From assembly GCF_002878395.1 (NCBI RefSeq), contig NC_061118.1:85667840-85731839 (forward strand): 64,000 bases of DNA, given 5' to 3'. The position numbers and the translations under genes are program-made. The notes under the pieces are model-generated. The model did no database searches. It saw only the letters and a list, made by a program, of their open reading frames with translations, and was not told the origin of the DNA. Of this stretch, positions 22,851 to 34,339 are shown piece after piece (the first letter of the stretch is position 1; the number at the start of each line of letters is the position of its first letter). This DNA is from Capsicum annuum (taxonomy: Eukaryota > Streptophyta > Magnoliopsida > Solanales > Solanaceae).

Positions 22851-25225
22851 TGTAATAACCTGGGACTACCTTCTAGTGGTCACATGGTGCTTACAGTCCT
22901 GAGGGACCACAAGCCAACCCATGGGTTGGTACCTATCATGAGCAATGAATAATAATATCATAATTGCGTACAACATCTGATATTACCATAAGGTTTTATC
23001 ACTAAAATAACTACTAAATTATGAATCTAGCATAATACTTAAATCTGAATAATATGAATAGCAACTGTAGTGTCTGAAAAGCCTCTAAACTGACTAATGT
23101 GCGTTGATGGGATAGGCCCCCAACTAACTCTACTAACTACTGAGATAAAAATATGAAGTAATATAATTTGTCCTCAGATGATGAGGACTCACCACTGCTA
23201 CTATATGCTGATGATCTGTGGGACTAAGTACAATCTGAGAATTGAGCATCAGCACCTATGATATAATACATCATAGTGTAAAATAAAGGTATGCGATTAG
23301 TACTTTGAATGTACTGGTATGCTAAATGAGGTAGGCTGATATGCATGGTGTCATGAATAGAACTAATAGTTATTTGAATATGCATCTAAAACATGGAGTA
23401 TTGAGTAGAGAACATGGAATCTATAGATACTAAAAATATGGAGAATCTATAAATACCGAGTATGCATGACAGTCTATAAGTATTGGATATACGTTAAAAT
23501 CTGTAGGTACTAGGAATGCATGACCAAGCATATAACATGGAATGAGTAAAATCTGTAAACTAAAACACTAAGAAATACTAATTTCTGTATGCTTTGGTCA
23601 AAAAACTCTAAGAATTCATAACAGAACTAAGACTGTGACTGATACTATATCTGAGACTGTGGGAGATATCATCTAACTGATATTTCCCAATTTGAGCTAA
23701 TCAGGGTCCAACCTGTAACCCAGTTGGAAGGGTGTTAATACCATTCCACGGGTACTAATGATAGTTGTGTGGATCCATTAAACTGATATAATGTCCAAAG
23801 GACTAAAAGTGTCAAGCCTGAACTAACGGGTGACCCCTGCAAGATAGTCAAGCCTGATATGATGGGTGACTTATCATACCCTAAGCTGGCTACATAGTTC
23901 TAGAGTATAGCGACTGCTACTAATGACTCTGCCTATATGATGGGGAAGCCGACATCCTTACACTCGCTTGGTGCTAAATCCTACTCCCAACTGAAAGACT
24001 CTGAAATACTAGACTGTTCTGAGTTTAACTGACTGTTCTGATAATGCTCATAACATAATCTAAAATTATTCTGAATATACCAAAATAAGACTAAGTAAAC
24101 AACTATGGTTTCCGGTTATTCAATATCCCCAGGACTCAAAATAATAATAGTAAAATGACTCTAAAACTTGGAGATCAAAACATGAAGGCTCCTATTAAAT
24201 AAATCACTCTTGTAGGCATTTTATCAAACACTTGTAATGTCATGGAACTTGTAGAAATAGCATGAGTTCATCATAATAGCATTAAATCATGGTTTAATTC
24301 AATAAATGTTAATATTAAAACATGAAGGATTGAATAATAACAATAATTTCATGGTAACATGGTACAAAATTAATAGTAGATGGAGATTTATGGATGAAAT
24401 CATAATTTAAAATCAAATAACTTTAAAATATTATACCTTGGTAATTAAAATAGGATATTTGGACTCCATGGATGAAAGGAACCCATGTATGAACATCTAA
24501 CATACCTTAATGAATGAATTTCTTGAAGTTCTTGGTGAATTCCTGAGGATTGGTCTTGAATTTGAGAGCTAGGATTTCTTCTTCTTGGAAAAGGAGATCT
24601 TTAATATGAGAGAAAATTGAATAATTAATGATTATTTAGGTCAATTAGGGCTAAATTTTGTGTTTTAGGATAAGTTTAGGGATTAGGAAAAAGACCCAAA
24701 TACCCTTAAATAGATTTAAAACGTAAGCTAAAAACTGACCATCCTGATTTTTAGCCTTGGTAGGACGCACCACTATTACTCCAAGCCACTGGAAATGGAC
24801 AATTGGGACCTAGACAAATGTTGTCATGCGTTGCTATCTCGGTAAGCCTTTGGAATGCCAATTTGGCCACCTTCGTGATGCGCCAACATTGCAAAGGCCC
24901 ACTGGAAATTGACAAATGGGAAATTGTCTTCTCCGTGATGCACCATGATCGTGGAGTCATACTAGAAATTGACAATAGTCATTTGGCCTTCCTACGTGAC
25001 ACGCTAATGGTTAAAATGGCAGTGTTTAATGGCTAAAACTTTAAATGGCCATAACTTCTTCCCCGATTATCAAATTTAGGCAAATTTTATATCATTGGAA
25101 AGCTAATTTAATTTCCTACGCATAAGAAGGCTCTAAACTGAAAATGATGAGTATTTGAGATTTTTTATTTATGAATACTCATGCATTGGGACTTAGATTA
25201 TGCTAGGGAAATATGTGGTGTTACA
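22851..25225 (-). repeat. Element 2 5' LTR (right copy)
   Basis: On the plus strand it runs from TGTAATAACCTGGG to GTGGTGTTACA. Alignable over its length with 15565-17876, with two extra short segments (about 23250-23300 and 23835-23875). Confidence 0.92.
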
Positions 25226-25504
25226 CCATGGTATGGTTCTAATACCTTTCCAACTGGGTTATAGGTTGGACCCCAATTATCTCAGATTGGGGCATGTTGG
25301 TTACATGATACCTCCCATAGTTTCATTGAGTATTATAGTATATCCCAGTTAAGGTTTTCGTGATCAAGTGTACAAATTTTCAATCATTCAGTTATACAGA
25401 TTTTAGTCTTTCAGATTTCAGTAACATATTTATGCTTGGTCTTACATTCTCAAATATTACATATTCATGCATTCATGATGATTTAACTTATGCATTTCAG
25501 ATAG
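25226..25504 (+). repeat. Solo LTR, segment 2
   Basis: Begins with CCATGG, the right target duplication of element 2, and continues the LTR (AATACCTTTCCAACTGGG, ATGCATTTCAG). Homologous to 38555-38835. Confidence 0.9.
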
Positions 25505-26740
25505 TCCTCTAAGACCACCACCAATTGACATAGACATAAGCCAAGCCACCAAATGTCCTCAAACCCGAGACCTAAATAAGTCATTTCCCCCTCAATTCGA
25601 TCAAGTCTAACAAGAAGGATTTGGAATCCAAATCTCTCCCATCTAAGCTCCTCAACCAAAACCCCACTTGAACAAATCAATCCTCTCAACCAAAGTTCTA
25701 CTTCATCAAAGCTGACATGTCCATGTAGAGGAGAATGGTAGAAAGGAACATAAAGGATATGGGTTCTACAATAATGCTTATCTGGTGGTAGGAGACTTGA
25801 GTTTGATGCGATTGAAGTTAAATCTCAAGATGGAGAGGAAGCGAAGGTTCAAAATGAAGATTATTGCCTAAGACTTGTTGTTATTAAGCTCTCAGGTTCT
25901 TTATGTTTTGTGGACTATTTTGAGTGATTCCTTTTGAAGTGGTCCTTGAACAAGGTGAAGCCATGAATTTGTGGTCAAAATTCTTTCAAGATGGAGAAGA
26001 TGATATGAGAATAATCATAGATATGGAACTTATGAGATTGCATTTAAACCCAATACTTGATGTGTACAATTGAAGTGTATAAGATGAACAAAACACACCA
26101 AAAATAGTCCACTTATTACACTTGATAGGCGCCTCATCCTTGAGGGGTATTATGGATATTTTAGTCTTCCATTTTGTAATAGCTACATAAGGAATATGTT
26201 ACGGCTTCTCTAGTTAGTTTTTGATGATATTTTTAAGTCTTGTAATACTTGAAACACAAAGTCCTCTCTTCCTTAAGAGGCACAATCGAAACTAGGGAAT
26301 TATACAAGTGTGGAATCACTTGTGTGTTGCATTTTCTTGATATGTTGATGCTTGGTAAATGGAAGCCAATCTTGTGTTTTGTAAGAGATAGGTTCTTGTT
26401 ATGTGTGGTGTTAAGGGTCCAAGAGTGGAATAAGCTCTTGGGTTCTTAAGATTACATCTTCAATTGTCTATCTTTTTATCTTTTTATCTTGTTGTAATCG
26501 TGTAGTTAATTGTTCTTGTTATTCAAAACCATTCCTTCTTGTTATTGTTTTCTTGTTCATCCTTTTGTGTTGTAATCTAGTTTGGGTTGGCTGATTTGGT
26601 GTTGAAAACACCTTGTATTATTGTCATTCTCTTCTTGTCATTATTAGTTGATTTGTCAATTTGTTAAGATCTCATTTTTCTCTTCCAATTTGTGGACTTT
26701 TTTGGGTGTTTTTGATACATACCATGTTTGTAGTGTATCA
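25505..26740 (+). repeat. Left 1236-base direct repeat of the non-autonomous element
   Basis: Shares with 27976-29211 such stretches as GGCACAATC(G/A)AAACTAGG, CACTTGATAGG and ATACATACCATGTTTGTAG. No convincing protein. Short frames near its start are not recognisable. Confidence 0.85.
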
Positions 26741-26742
26741 TT

Positions 26743-26755
26743 TGGAATCAGAGCC
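26743..26755 (+). other. Primer-binding site of the non-autonomous element
   Basis: TGGAATCAGAGCC starts 3 bases after the terminal CA of the left repeat. One mismatch to the initiator tRNA-Met complement. It sets the orientation to plus. Confidence 0.75.
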
Positions 26756-27975
26756 ACCTTTGATTTTGTTGTAACAAGATCAATCTTAGGCTTGAAAGTT
26801 AAAAAAAAAGTGTTCTTGTGTTCTAGGTCGAATCTGGATCATGTTGTTGTCTTGGATGGAAAACTTATTTGCGTGTCTAGATTTGGTAGTCATTTTATTT
26901 TTTTAGAGTGTTTCAAGTGTTGGTTTCTTTCTCACCAGCTCTACAAGTGTCTAGATCTCAATTTTAAGCTTAAAATCATAACATTATTGATGTGAAGTTA
27001 AAGTTGGTAGAATCTTGATGTGGTTGTCCTTGGCCGTATGGTGATGTTGTTGTAGACTTAGCGTGGAACATTGTTGATATTGTTATTGTTCTTGAAAAAT
27101 TGTTGTTTTGTTCTTTTTTATCTTAATCCACTCTCATATCTTGACCAACTTAAAGTACCTAATAGATCTAAGAAGGTTAGAGACAAAATTAGAAGACTTT
27201 TTGGTGAAAGGACTAGCTCACATCACTTTTTGACTTGACAACAACTTTTCAACCACTTTTCCCTAATTCAAGGAACTTGTTTTGTGGGAATAGTACAAGT
27301 CAAGTCACACCTTTTTAAGGTTGAATTTAAAAAATATTCTAAGACTTGAACTTTCCCTCCAATTCTAATTTCATCCATTCCAAATGGTGAAGGGCCCAAA
27401 TATCAAAATTGATAATTAAAATTTGTTGAAACCTCAGCCAATTAAATGGTGACACATCATCAAGTTTACTGTTCAAATGTTAATTTGAGCTCAAAATTGG
27501 ATAATTGGTTTCTAATTTGTTGTTCTTTAGTCTTGTTTGTTGATTCCATTACTAACTTACAAGCTAGTACTAGATAGTAAGTTAGTTTTGAAACCCGTTC
27601 TGTGTGTCTACATTTCTTTGTGTGTCTTAGTCTTGTTGAGTCATTGTAATGTTGGTCCATCTCTCAAGCACGGGATATAAGCAAGCTTACAACACTAGTG
27701 AGATTAAGAGCGAGGGATTTGAGAGACATAAAATAAAAAGAGAGAGTGAGGATATTTTGTACAACTAACGTGTTTTCTATTTTGTAGGTATATCCTTGGC
27801 CATAATAGACACCATTTTGGCCTACCTTGATTCTATTTCCCAAGAAATATCTAAGGCAAATGCGGGTCTTGAAAAATTAGGCTTGGATTGTCTACTATAC
27901 TTGAGAGGGTGGATCGAGTGGAGAGTCAAAGAAATTTCGTGTTTCTACTCCAAAAACTTTACATCCAATGATCAA
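26756..27975 (+). other. Internal region of the non-autonomous element
   Basis: About 1.2 kb of AT-rich sequence with only short frames. A frame at 27796-28023 begins MAIIDTILAYLDSISQEISK and runs into the second repeat. It could be a gag remnant or a cargo fragment, but I do not recognise it. TTTTGTAGGTATATCC at about 27780 looks like a splice acceptor, without support. Confidence 0.4.
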
Positions 27976-29211
27976 TCCTCTAAGACCACCACCAAAGGAC
28001 ATAGACATAAGATAAGCCACTAAATGTTCTCAAGCCTGAGACCTAAATAAGTCACTTACCCCTTAATTTGATCAAGTCCAACAAGAAGGACTTGGAAGCC
28101 AAATCCCTCCCGTCTAAGCTCTATAACCAAAACCCTACTTGACCAAATCAAGACTTTCAATCGTAGCTCCACTTCACCAAAGCCGACATATCCATGATGA
28201 GGAGAATGATAGAAAGGAACATAAAGGATATAGGGTCTATGACAATGCTTATCTGATGGTAGGAGACTTCAGTCGGATGCAATTGAAGGTAAATATCAAG
28301 ATGGAGAGGAAGCAAATATTCCAAATAAATATGATTGGCCGAGACTTGTTGTTATTGAGCTCTTGGGTTCTTTATGTTTTATGGACTATTATTAGTGATT
28401 CCTTTTGAAGTGGTCCTTGAATGAGGTAAAGTCATGAATTTATGGTCAAATTCCTCTCAAGATGGAGAGCATGATATGAGAATAATCACAGATGTGGAAC
28501 TTATGAGAGTGAGTTTGGACCTGAGACTTTGTGTGTGCAATTGAAGTGTAAAATATGGCCAAAACACACCAAAACTAGAACACTTATTTCACTTGATAGG
28601 CCCCTCACTCTTGAGGGGTATTATAGATATTTTAGTCTTCTATTTTGTAATAGCTACATAAGGAACATGTTACGGCTTCTCTAGTTAGTTTTTGATAATA
28701 TTTGTAAGTCTTGTAAAACTTGTAACACAAAGTCCTCTCTTTCTTAAGAGGCACAATCAAAACTAGGGCATTATACAAGTGTGGAATCACTTGTGTGTTG
28801 TATTTGTTTGATACGCTGATTCTTGGGAGGTGGTAGCTGATCTGGTGTCACGTAAGAGATAGATTTTTGTTGTTTGTGGTGTTTAGGGTCTAAGAGTGGA
28901 ATAAGATCTTTGGTTTTTAAGATTACATCTTCAATTGACTATCTATCTATCTTTTTATCTTGTTGTAATCGTGTAGTTTATTGTTCTTATTATTCAAAAT
29001 CGTGCCTTCTTGTTATTGTTATCTTGTTCATCCTTTTGTGTTGTAATATATTTTGGGTTAGTTGATTTGGTGTTGAAAACACCTTGTATTATTGTCATTC
29101 TCTTATGGTCAGTATAGGCCGATTTGTGTGTTTGTTAAGCTCTCGATTTTCTCTTTCAATTTGTGGACTATTTTGGGTGTTTTTGATACATACCATGTTT
29201 GTAGTGTATCA
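27976..29211 (+). repeat. Right 1236-base direct repeat of the non-autonomous element
   Basis: Second copy of 25505-26740 with scattered substitutions. Its last bases GTGTATCA adjoin solo LTR segment 3. Confidence 0.85.
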
Positions 29212-29745
29212 TCATCTCATATGCCCATATATTCAAAGTACTAACCACATACTTTTTCTGTGCTATGTTGTCTTATAACATAGATTCGGACACTCAATTT
29301 CTCGACCATTCTTAGACACCTCAGTGTTACTCAGCAGCAGTAGTGGTGAGTCCTCATCCATCGAGAACATCATATATTTTATTTCAGTTATTTTATTAAT
29401 TCCTTATGTTCAGTCAGTCGGATTTGGGGGTTTGTCCTATCAACTCCTCATGATGTTTAGAGTATTTTTGGCAATCAGTTAGAGAGTAAGTTAGTTATTT
29501 CAGTATTACCAGTAGTTTTAGATAGATAGTTTGGTATTTAGTATTTTATTAGATATTACAGACATGTTTTGACACGTATTCCAGTATTCAATTTTACACT
29601 ACCTTATAAGTGTATCATCCTCTTATGTATTATGTTACTACTTAACTCAATGTTGACAGCAGGTACCAGTGCATGGGTTATCTTGTGATCACTTGTGACC
29701 GTAAGTACCATTGCCGTGACTAGGGCGTAGCCTTGGGTTGTGACA
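29212..29745 (+). repeat. Solo LTR, segment 3
   Basis: 3' end of the solo LTR, homologous to 30505-31058 and 38836-39355. It ends GGGTTGTGACA before GAAAG. Confidence 0.9.
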
Positions 29746-30490
29746 GAAAGAGGAGAGAAAAGAGAGAAAAAATGGAGACGACTATAATTACCCTAAAAAT
29801 TAGAGAAAGAAAAAGAAGAGAGATAAATTAATTTAGGGCTAGAGGAGAGACAATTCTAGAGATGGGTTTAAATATTTGTCAATAACTTTGAGGGGAACAA
29901 GGGGACCATATTGAAAAGACAACATAAGACAACTCAAGGAGGAGATTTTTTAGTTATCCAAAAAATATAATTTATCGCCTTTGTATTTTATATTTTTTAT
30001 TTTGGATAGAAAATTGCTTTAAAATAAAAAAAAATCTTAAAAAAGATAATTCATCTATTGCAACAGATGTAAATATCAGTTTGAAAATTTCCAATAGCTC
30101 AGTCATCTACCGCAATATATGGCAACGTCTATTTGATAATTTACAATAGAGAAGTCATTTGTTGCAACATCTTTCTTTATCTATTTGATAATTTCTAACA
30201 AGGAAGTCATTTGTTGCAATAGGTTGAACATCAATTTTATTATAATTTTAATTGAGTTCATAGATTCAACTATAATTTCAATTGATTTTGCTAGAACTAG
30301 GGATGAGTTCATAGGGTCAACGATAATTTGAATTAAGTCATTGCAATTGCATGATGTTGGTGTTGCATTTCTCCTAATCTGAGTCATCAATCAATCAATC
30401 TTATTTTAAATAATTCATATCAAGCCATTATTTGAAATACCTAAATTATTTTTTCATGAACTAGGGATGAGTTCATAAGGTCAACTATAA
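29746..30490 (+). repeat. Duplicated flank, copy 1
   Basis: Starts GAAAGAGGAGAGAAAAG and shares long stretches with 39356 onward, such as GGGACCATATTGAAAAGACA, ATTTCATTATAATTTCAATTG-like words and CATGATGTTGGTGTTGC. It contains minisatellite units (30045-30215) and about one and a half units of the 164-base repeat that is expanded in copy 2. It breaks off at about 30490 into LTR sequence. Confidence 0.85.
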
Positions 30491-31058
30491 TGCTTAGTTA
30501 ATTGATGCTTTTTAGCCAGTCCTCATCTCATATACTAGTACATTCAAATAACTGACTGCATACTTTTCTTTGTCCTATGTTGTCTTATAATATAGGTTTG
30601 GCTCAGTTTCTCGACCATTCTTAGATAGCTCAACATTACTCAATAGCAATAGTGGTGAGTCCTCATCCATCGAGGATATGATATTTTTATTTCAGTTATT
30701 CAATACCTTTTTATATTCAGTTAGTCAGAGTTATTTGGGGGGGTTTGTCCCATCAACTCATAATGATGTTTAGAGGCTTTCAGACAATCAGTAAGATATT
30801 CAGTCAATTATTTCTATATTACCAGTTATTTTAGATAGGCAGTTTGGTTTCTACTATTTTATCATATATTCCAGGCATATTTTGATATGTATTCCAGTAT
30901 TCAATTTTGTAGTACCTTATTAGTGTATTACCCGCTCATGTATTATATTACTATTCTACTCAGTGGTCACAGTAGGTACCAGCTCATGGGTTAGCTTATT
31001 GTCATTTATGATCATAAGCATCGTTGTCGTGGCTAGGGGGTAGCCTCAGGTTATGACA
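30491..31058 (+). repeat. Element 3 5' LTR, truncated (3' part only)
   Basis: Homologous to 38800-39355 and 29212-29745. Ends GGTTATGACA, then AAACT and the primer site. Confidence 0.88.
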
Positions 31059-31063
31059 AAACT

Positions 31064-31076
31064 TGGTAGTAGATCC
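31064..31076 (+). other. Element 3 primer-binding site (degenerate)
   Basis: TGGTAGTAGATCC against the canonical TGGTATCAGAGCC, in the expected place 5 bases after the LTR end. Confidence 0.75.
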
Positions 31077-31281
31077 TAAGGTTTTAAAGTCTCCTAGGGA
31101 GTTTGAAAGTTGCGTTGAGTAGAGTCTTGTGCATGAGTGTAAAGCACGCTACACTTATGGACAAGAAGCTACGAGATATTTTTTGGAAAGTTTCCTTTCT
31201 CTTAGTGTTTATGTCATGCGATAAAGCATGAGCTCTATTTAAATTCTTTTTCTAATTCATCCTTTGTTCCATTTACATACA

Positions 31282-32480
31282 ATACCTCCCAAAAGAGATA
31301 ACTACCACAAGCTATTCCGAAAGATCCCCTGAATGAGCATGTATCTCATGTCGAATTCAGGGCTACTCTCACTACCTTAGCCCACTTAGTAGCTTTTTAG
31401 AACAACTAGTAAGCTATTCCCACTACTAATACAGTGGAAAATATAGCTGCCATTAGGATTCAGGATATCACTTAGATGAATCCCTCTTTGTTTTCTGGAT
31501 CTAAGTTTAAGAAGGATCCACAGAAGATTTTGGACATGTTGCAAAAGGTGACTGATATCATGGGTGTCGCTTTGATTGAATATAGAGTTGGCTACCTATT
31601 AGCTACAAGATATAGCTCACACATATTTTAAGTAGTGGAAAGAGGACTGAGGCATTGATGTAGGGCCGGTAAAGTGGGGAGAGTTTGCCATAATTTTCTT
31701 AGGCAGGTTCTTTCCCCTATAGTTGAGGAAAGCTAAGGTTTATGAGTTCATCAATTTTAAGTAGGGTAATATGAGGTTAAAGGAGTACTAGCTCAAGTTT
31801 ACTCAGCTGGCAAGGTATGCTCCTATTATGGTGGTAGATAATAGGTCTAGAATGATTAAGTTTGTATTTGGTATAGCTGATAGTATTATTAAGGAATGTA
31901 GGACTGCCATGTTAATTAAGTAGATGGACCTATCCAGAATAATGGTTCATGCTCAACAGATCAAGGAGGATAATTTTAAGGAGAATGAGAGAGAATAAGA
32001 AGCCTAGAATAGGTAGTTTCAACTTTTCTCAGCCAAGGTCAAAAGGTGGTAACCATTATTAGTTTAGTTAGAAATTTTTATCCCCAAATCCATATTCAGA
32101 TAGTATGCCAGTGCCTAAGTTCAGTCAAGACAGTCAGGATAGAGCGCCAGAATCTAAGTCCTAGGGTAGTAAGAACAGTGGTCGTACTAATTTGCTCTGA
32201 AGGAAATATAGTAGGAAATATCAGCATGAGTGTAAGGATAGTAGTGATGTGTGTTTTGGTTGTGGAAAGCTAGGACATAGGATTTAGGAGTGTTTGGTAG
32301 TCGCTCAAAGATCGCCAATAGGGCCATTCTAATTTCTCATCAACTCCAGCAGGTTATTCGAATCAGTAGGGTGACATATCCAATACAGCCAGTGTGCAGT
32401 GCTAGAATAGGTTTTATGCACTCCATACTCGGCATGACCAGGAAATTTCTCCTGATATGCTTACAGGTACAATACATGTA
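31282..32480 (+). pseudogene. Element 3 gag
   Basis: The usual MPPKR opening reads IPPKR because the start codon is ATA (31282-31284). Later pieces are readable despite many stops: LQDIAHTYFK, WGEFAIIFLGRFFP, FTQLARYAPIMVVDNRSRM and MDLSRIMVHAQQIKED. The zinc knuckle at 32252-32293 reads CFGCGKLGHRI, stop, EC, so all ligands remain but a TAG interrupts it. Gag packaging protein of the family, not translatable. Confidence 0.85.
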
Positions 32481-32489
32481 TTTTATCTT

Positions 32490-32800
32490 CACATTTATGT
32501 TTAATTAGACCCCAGAGCTTTACTTTCTTTTGTGACTCCTTATATAGCCGTCAACTTTGGTGTCAATCCAAAAACATTAGTAGAGCCTTTCACATTATCA
32601 ACCCCATTAGGTAAATCAATTATAGCCAGACGGGTACACAGAAATTGCTCGATCACAGTATCTCAAAAAATCAACTTAGTTGATCTTGTAGAGTTAGAGA
32701 TAACTAATTTTGATGTCATTCTCGGTATGGATTGGCTCCACTTATTCTAAGCCTTAGTTGACTGTAAAAATAAAGTTGTTTATTTTTAGTTTCCTAATGA
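32490..32800 (+). pseudogene. Element 3 aspartic protease domain
   Basis: An open stretch at 32532-32750 reads MTPYIAVNFGVNPKTLVEPF, then KSIIARRVHRNCSITVSQKI and ITNFDVILGMDWLHLF. Just upstream the active-site segment reads LDPRALLSFV (about 32505-32535), so the glycine of DPGA is changed to arginine. It follows the broken gag and precedes the reverse transcriptase as in the other elements. Confidence 0.83.
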
Positions 32801-32929
32801 ACCAGTTATCGAATAGAGGGGTGGTACTTCGACGCTTAAGGGTTAGATTATTTTATATCTTAAAGCAAGAAAGATGATATCTATGGGATGTGTTTACCAT
32901 ATTGTTTGAGTCATAGACTCAAATTTTGA

Positions 32930-33440
32930 GACTCCAAGTCTTGAGTCAATTTTAGTAATAAGGAAATTTCCAGATGTGTTCCCTGAAGATCTTCCTGCTG
33001 TTTCTCCTAAAAAAGAAATTGACTTCGAAATAGATCTCCTTCTAGATAACCAGCCTACCTCTATTCCTCCTTATCGAATGGCTCCATCTGAGCTTAAGAA
33101 ATTGAAGGAACATTTAAAATACCTCTTAGATAAGGGTTTCATTAGGCCCAGTGTTTCTTCATATGGAACTCAAATTTATTCTTATGTAAGAAAGATGGTT
33201 CTCTCAGAATATGCATCGATTACCGTCAGTTAAACAAAGTCACAATCAAGAATAAGTATCCACTATCTAGAATTAATGACTTGCTTGACCAAATTTAGGG
33301 TGCAAGTTATTTCTCTAAGATAGACCTCAAATTTTTAGCTATCATCAGCTCAGAGTCAAAAATGTGACATTCCAAAGACAGTATCTTTTCTTTGCCATAT
33401 TATTTTTGATGACGGCATCTGAGTTAACCCTCAAATAACC
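32930..33440 (+). pseudogene. Element 3 reverse transcriptase with internal deletion
   Basis: The N-terminal half is readable: [54 protein letters not shown], then [19 protein letters not shown] and [11 protein letters not shown]. After about 33370 the sequence passes directly from the AFQ-side of the palm to the FGHII-like segment (33400). The part that carries the catalytic FIDD motif in elements 1 and 2 is missing. RT activity is therefore impossible. A 54-base tandem duplication (33518-33571 and 33572-33625) follows in the connection region. Confidence 0.85.
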
Positions 33441-33639
33441 AAAGTAGTGAGAAACTGGCCTAGACCTATCTATCCATCAGATATTCAGAGTTTCTTTGGT
33501 TTGGCTAGATATTACCGATGGTTTGCTGACGGGTTTTCTTCTATTACTTCCCTATGTCTCTATTTATTAAGATGGTTTGTTGAAGGGTTTTCTTCCATTG
33601 CTTCCCCATGTCTCTATTAACTCAGAAGAAAGTCAAATT

Positions 33640-34275
33640 TCAGTGTTCAGATTCTTGCAAGAAGAGTTTTTGAGAGTTGAAGATTCAACTCACTTCTGCC
33701 CCAGTCCTAACTTCGCTAGATGGTTCAAACAAATTTTTAGTTTACTAAGATGCTCTTAGAGTTGCGCCTGGTTGTGTTTTGATGCAGAGAGGCAAGGTCA
33801 TAGCCTATTCCTCTGGACAGCTTAAACCTAATGAAAAGAACTATCCTACCCATGATCTTGAGTTGGCCACAGTTGTTTTTGCCTTGAAAATTTGGATGCA
33901 CTATATTTATAAGGTTCATGTTGATGTGGTCACTGATCATAAGAGTTTACAGTACATTTTTACACAAAAAGATATAAATCTTTATCAGAGAAGGTGGCTT
34001 AAGCTGTTAAAAGATTATGATATGAGTGTGTTATACCATCCAAGAAAGGCAAATGTAGTGGAAAATGCTCTTAGTAGATTTTCTACGAGTATTTTTTCTT
34101 ATGTTGAGGGAGTTAAGAAAAAGATAGTTAGTGAGGTTCATCATCTTGCTAGATTAGGTGATGGGTTGAGTGATTCAACTGAAGGTAGTAGATATGTTCA
34201 GAATGGTTTGGAATCTTCCTTGGTTGTTGAGGTGAAAGAAAATAAAGACAGAGACCCTAGTTTGGTTAATTAAAG
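33640..34275 (+). pseudogene. Element 3 RNase H domain
   Basis: A long open frame (33779-34273) reads [60 protein letters not shown] and [20 protein letters not shown], then the tether. It lies close to the normal distance from the reverse-transcriptase remnant. The upstream part with the first acidic residue is in another frame. Confidence 0.87.
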
Positions 34276-34339
34276 GAGGCAGTTAGGGATCAGAAGGTAG
34301 AGGTTTTCTCCCAAGGGGAAGATAGTATGATGCATTATT

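Larger units (their letters stand above)
15565..25225 (-). mobile_element. Element 2: full-length Ty3/gypsy chromovirus on the minus strand, nested in the solo LTR
   Basis: Read on the minus strand: 5' LTR 25225-22851 (2375 bases), primer site 22846-22834, gag, protease, reverse transcriptase, RNase H, integrase, chromodomain, polypurine tract, 3' LTR 17876-15565 (2312 bases). The target duplication is CCACG (15560-15564) and CCATG (25226-25230), one mismatch. The empty-site reading is supported by element 3's LTR, which is continuous here (near 38555). Domains follow the same order as element 1 but the LTR sequence differs, so it is another family or subfamily. All domains are interrupted. 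Confidence 0.93.
25505..29211 (+). mobile_element. Non-autonomous LTR-type element nested in the solo LTR
   Basis: Two direct repeats of exactly the same length, 1236 bases (25505-26740 and 27976-29211), both starting TCCTCTAAGACC and both ending GTGTATCA. The first is followed by TGGAATCAGAGCC at 26743-26755, one change from the tRNA-Met primer site. The inner 1.23 kb (26741-27975) has no polymerase or integrase similarity. The solo LTR resumes at 29212. I could not identify a clean target duplication or a polypurine tract before the second repeat, and the repeats do not start with TG, so the true left end of the LTR is uncertain. A large-LTR, coding-poor derivative (LARD-like) is the simplest label. 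Confidence 0.7.
14098..29745 (+). mobile_element. Solo LTR of the element 3 family, split by two younger insertions
   Basis: LTR sequence occupies 14098-15564, 25226-about 25504 and 29212-29745, together about 2.25 kb, the same length as the 3' LTR of element 3 without its insertion. It starts TATAATGCCCC (TG mutated to TA) and ends GTTGTGACA. Immediate flanks AAAAG (14093-14097) and GAAAG (29746-29750) fit a 5-base target duplication with one change. No primer site or internal region adjoins either end, so this is a solo LTR. It is interrupted by element 2 and by the element at 25505-29211. Confidence 0.85.
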
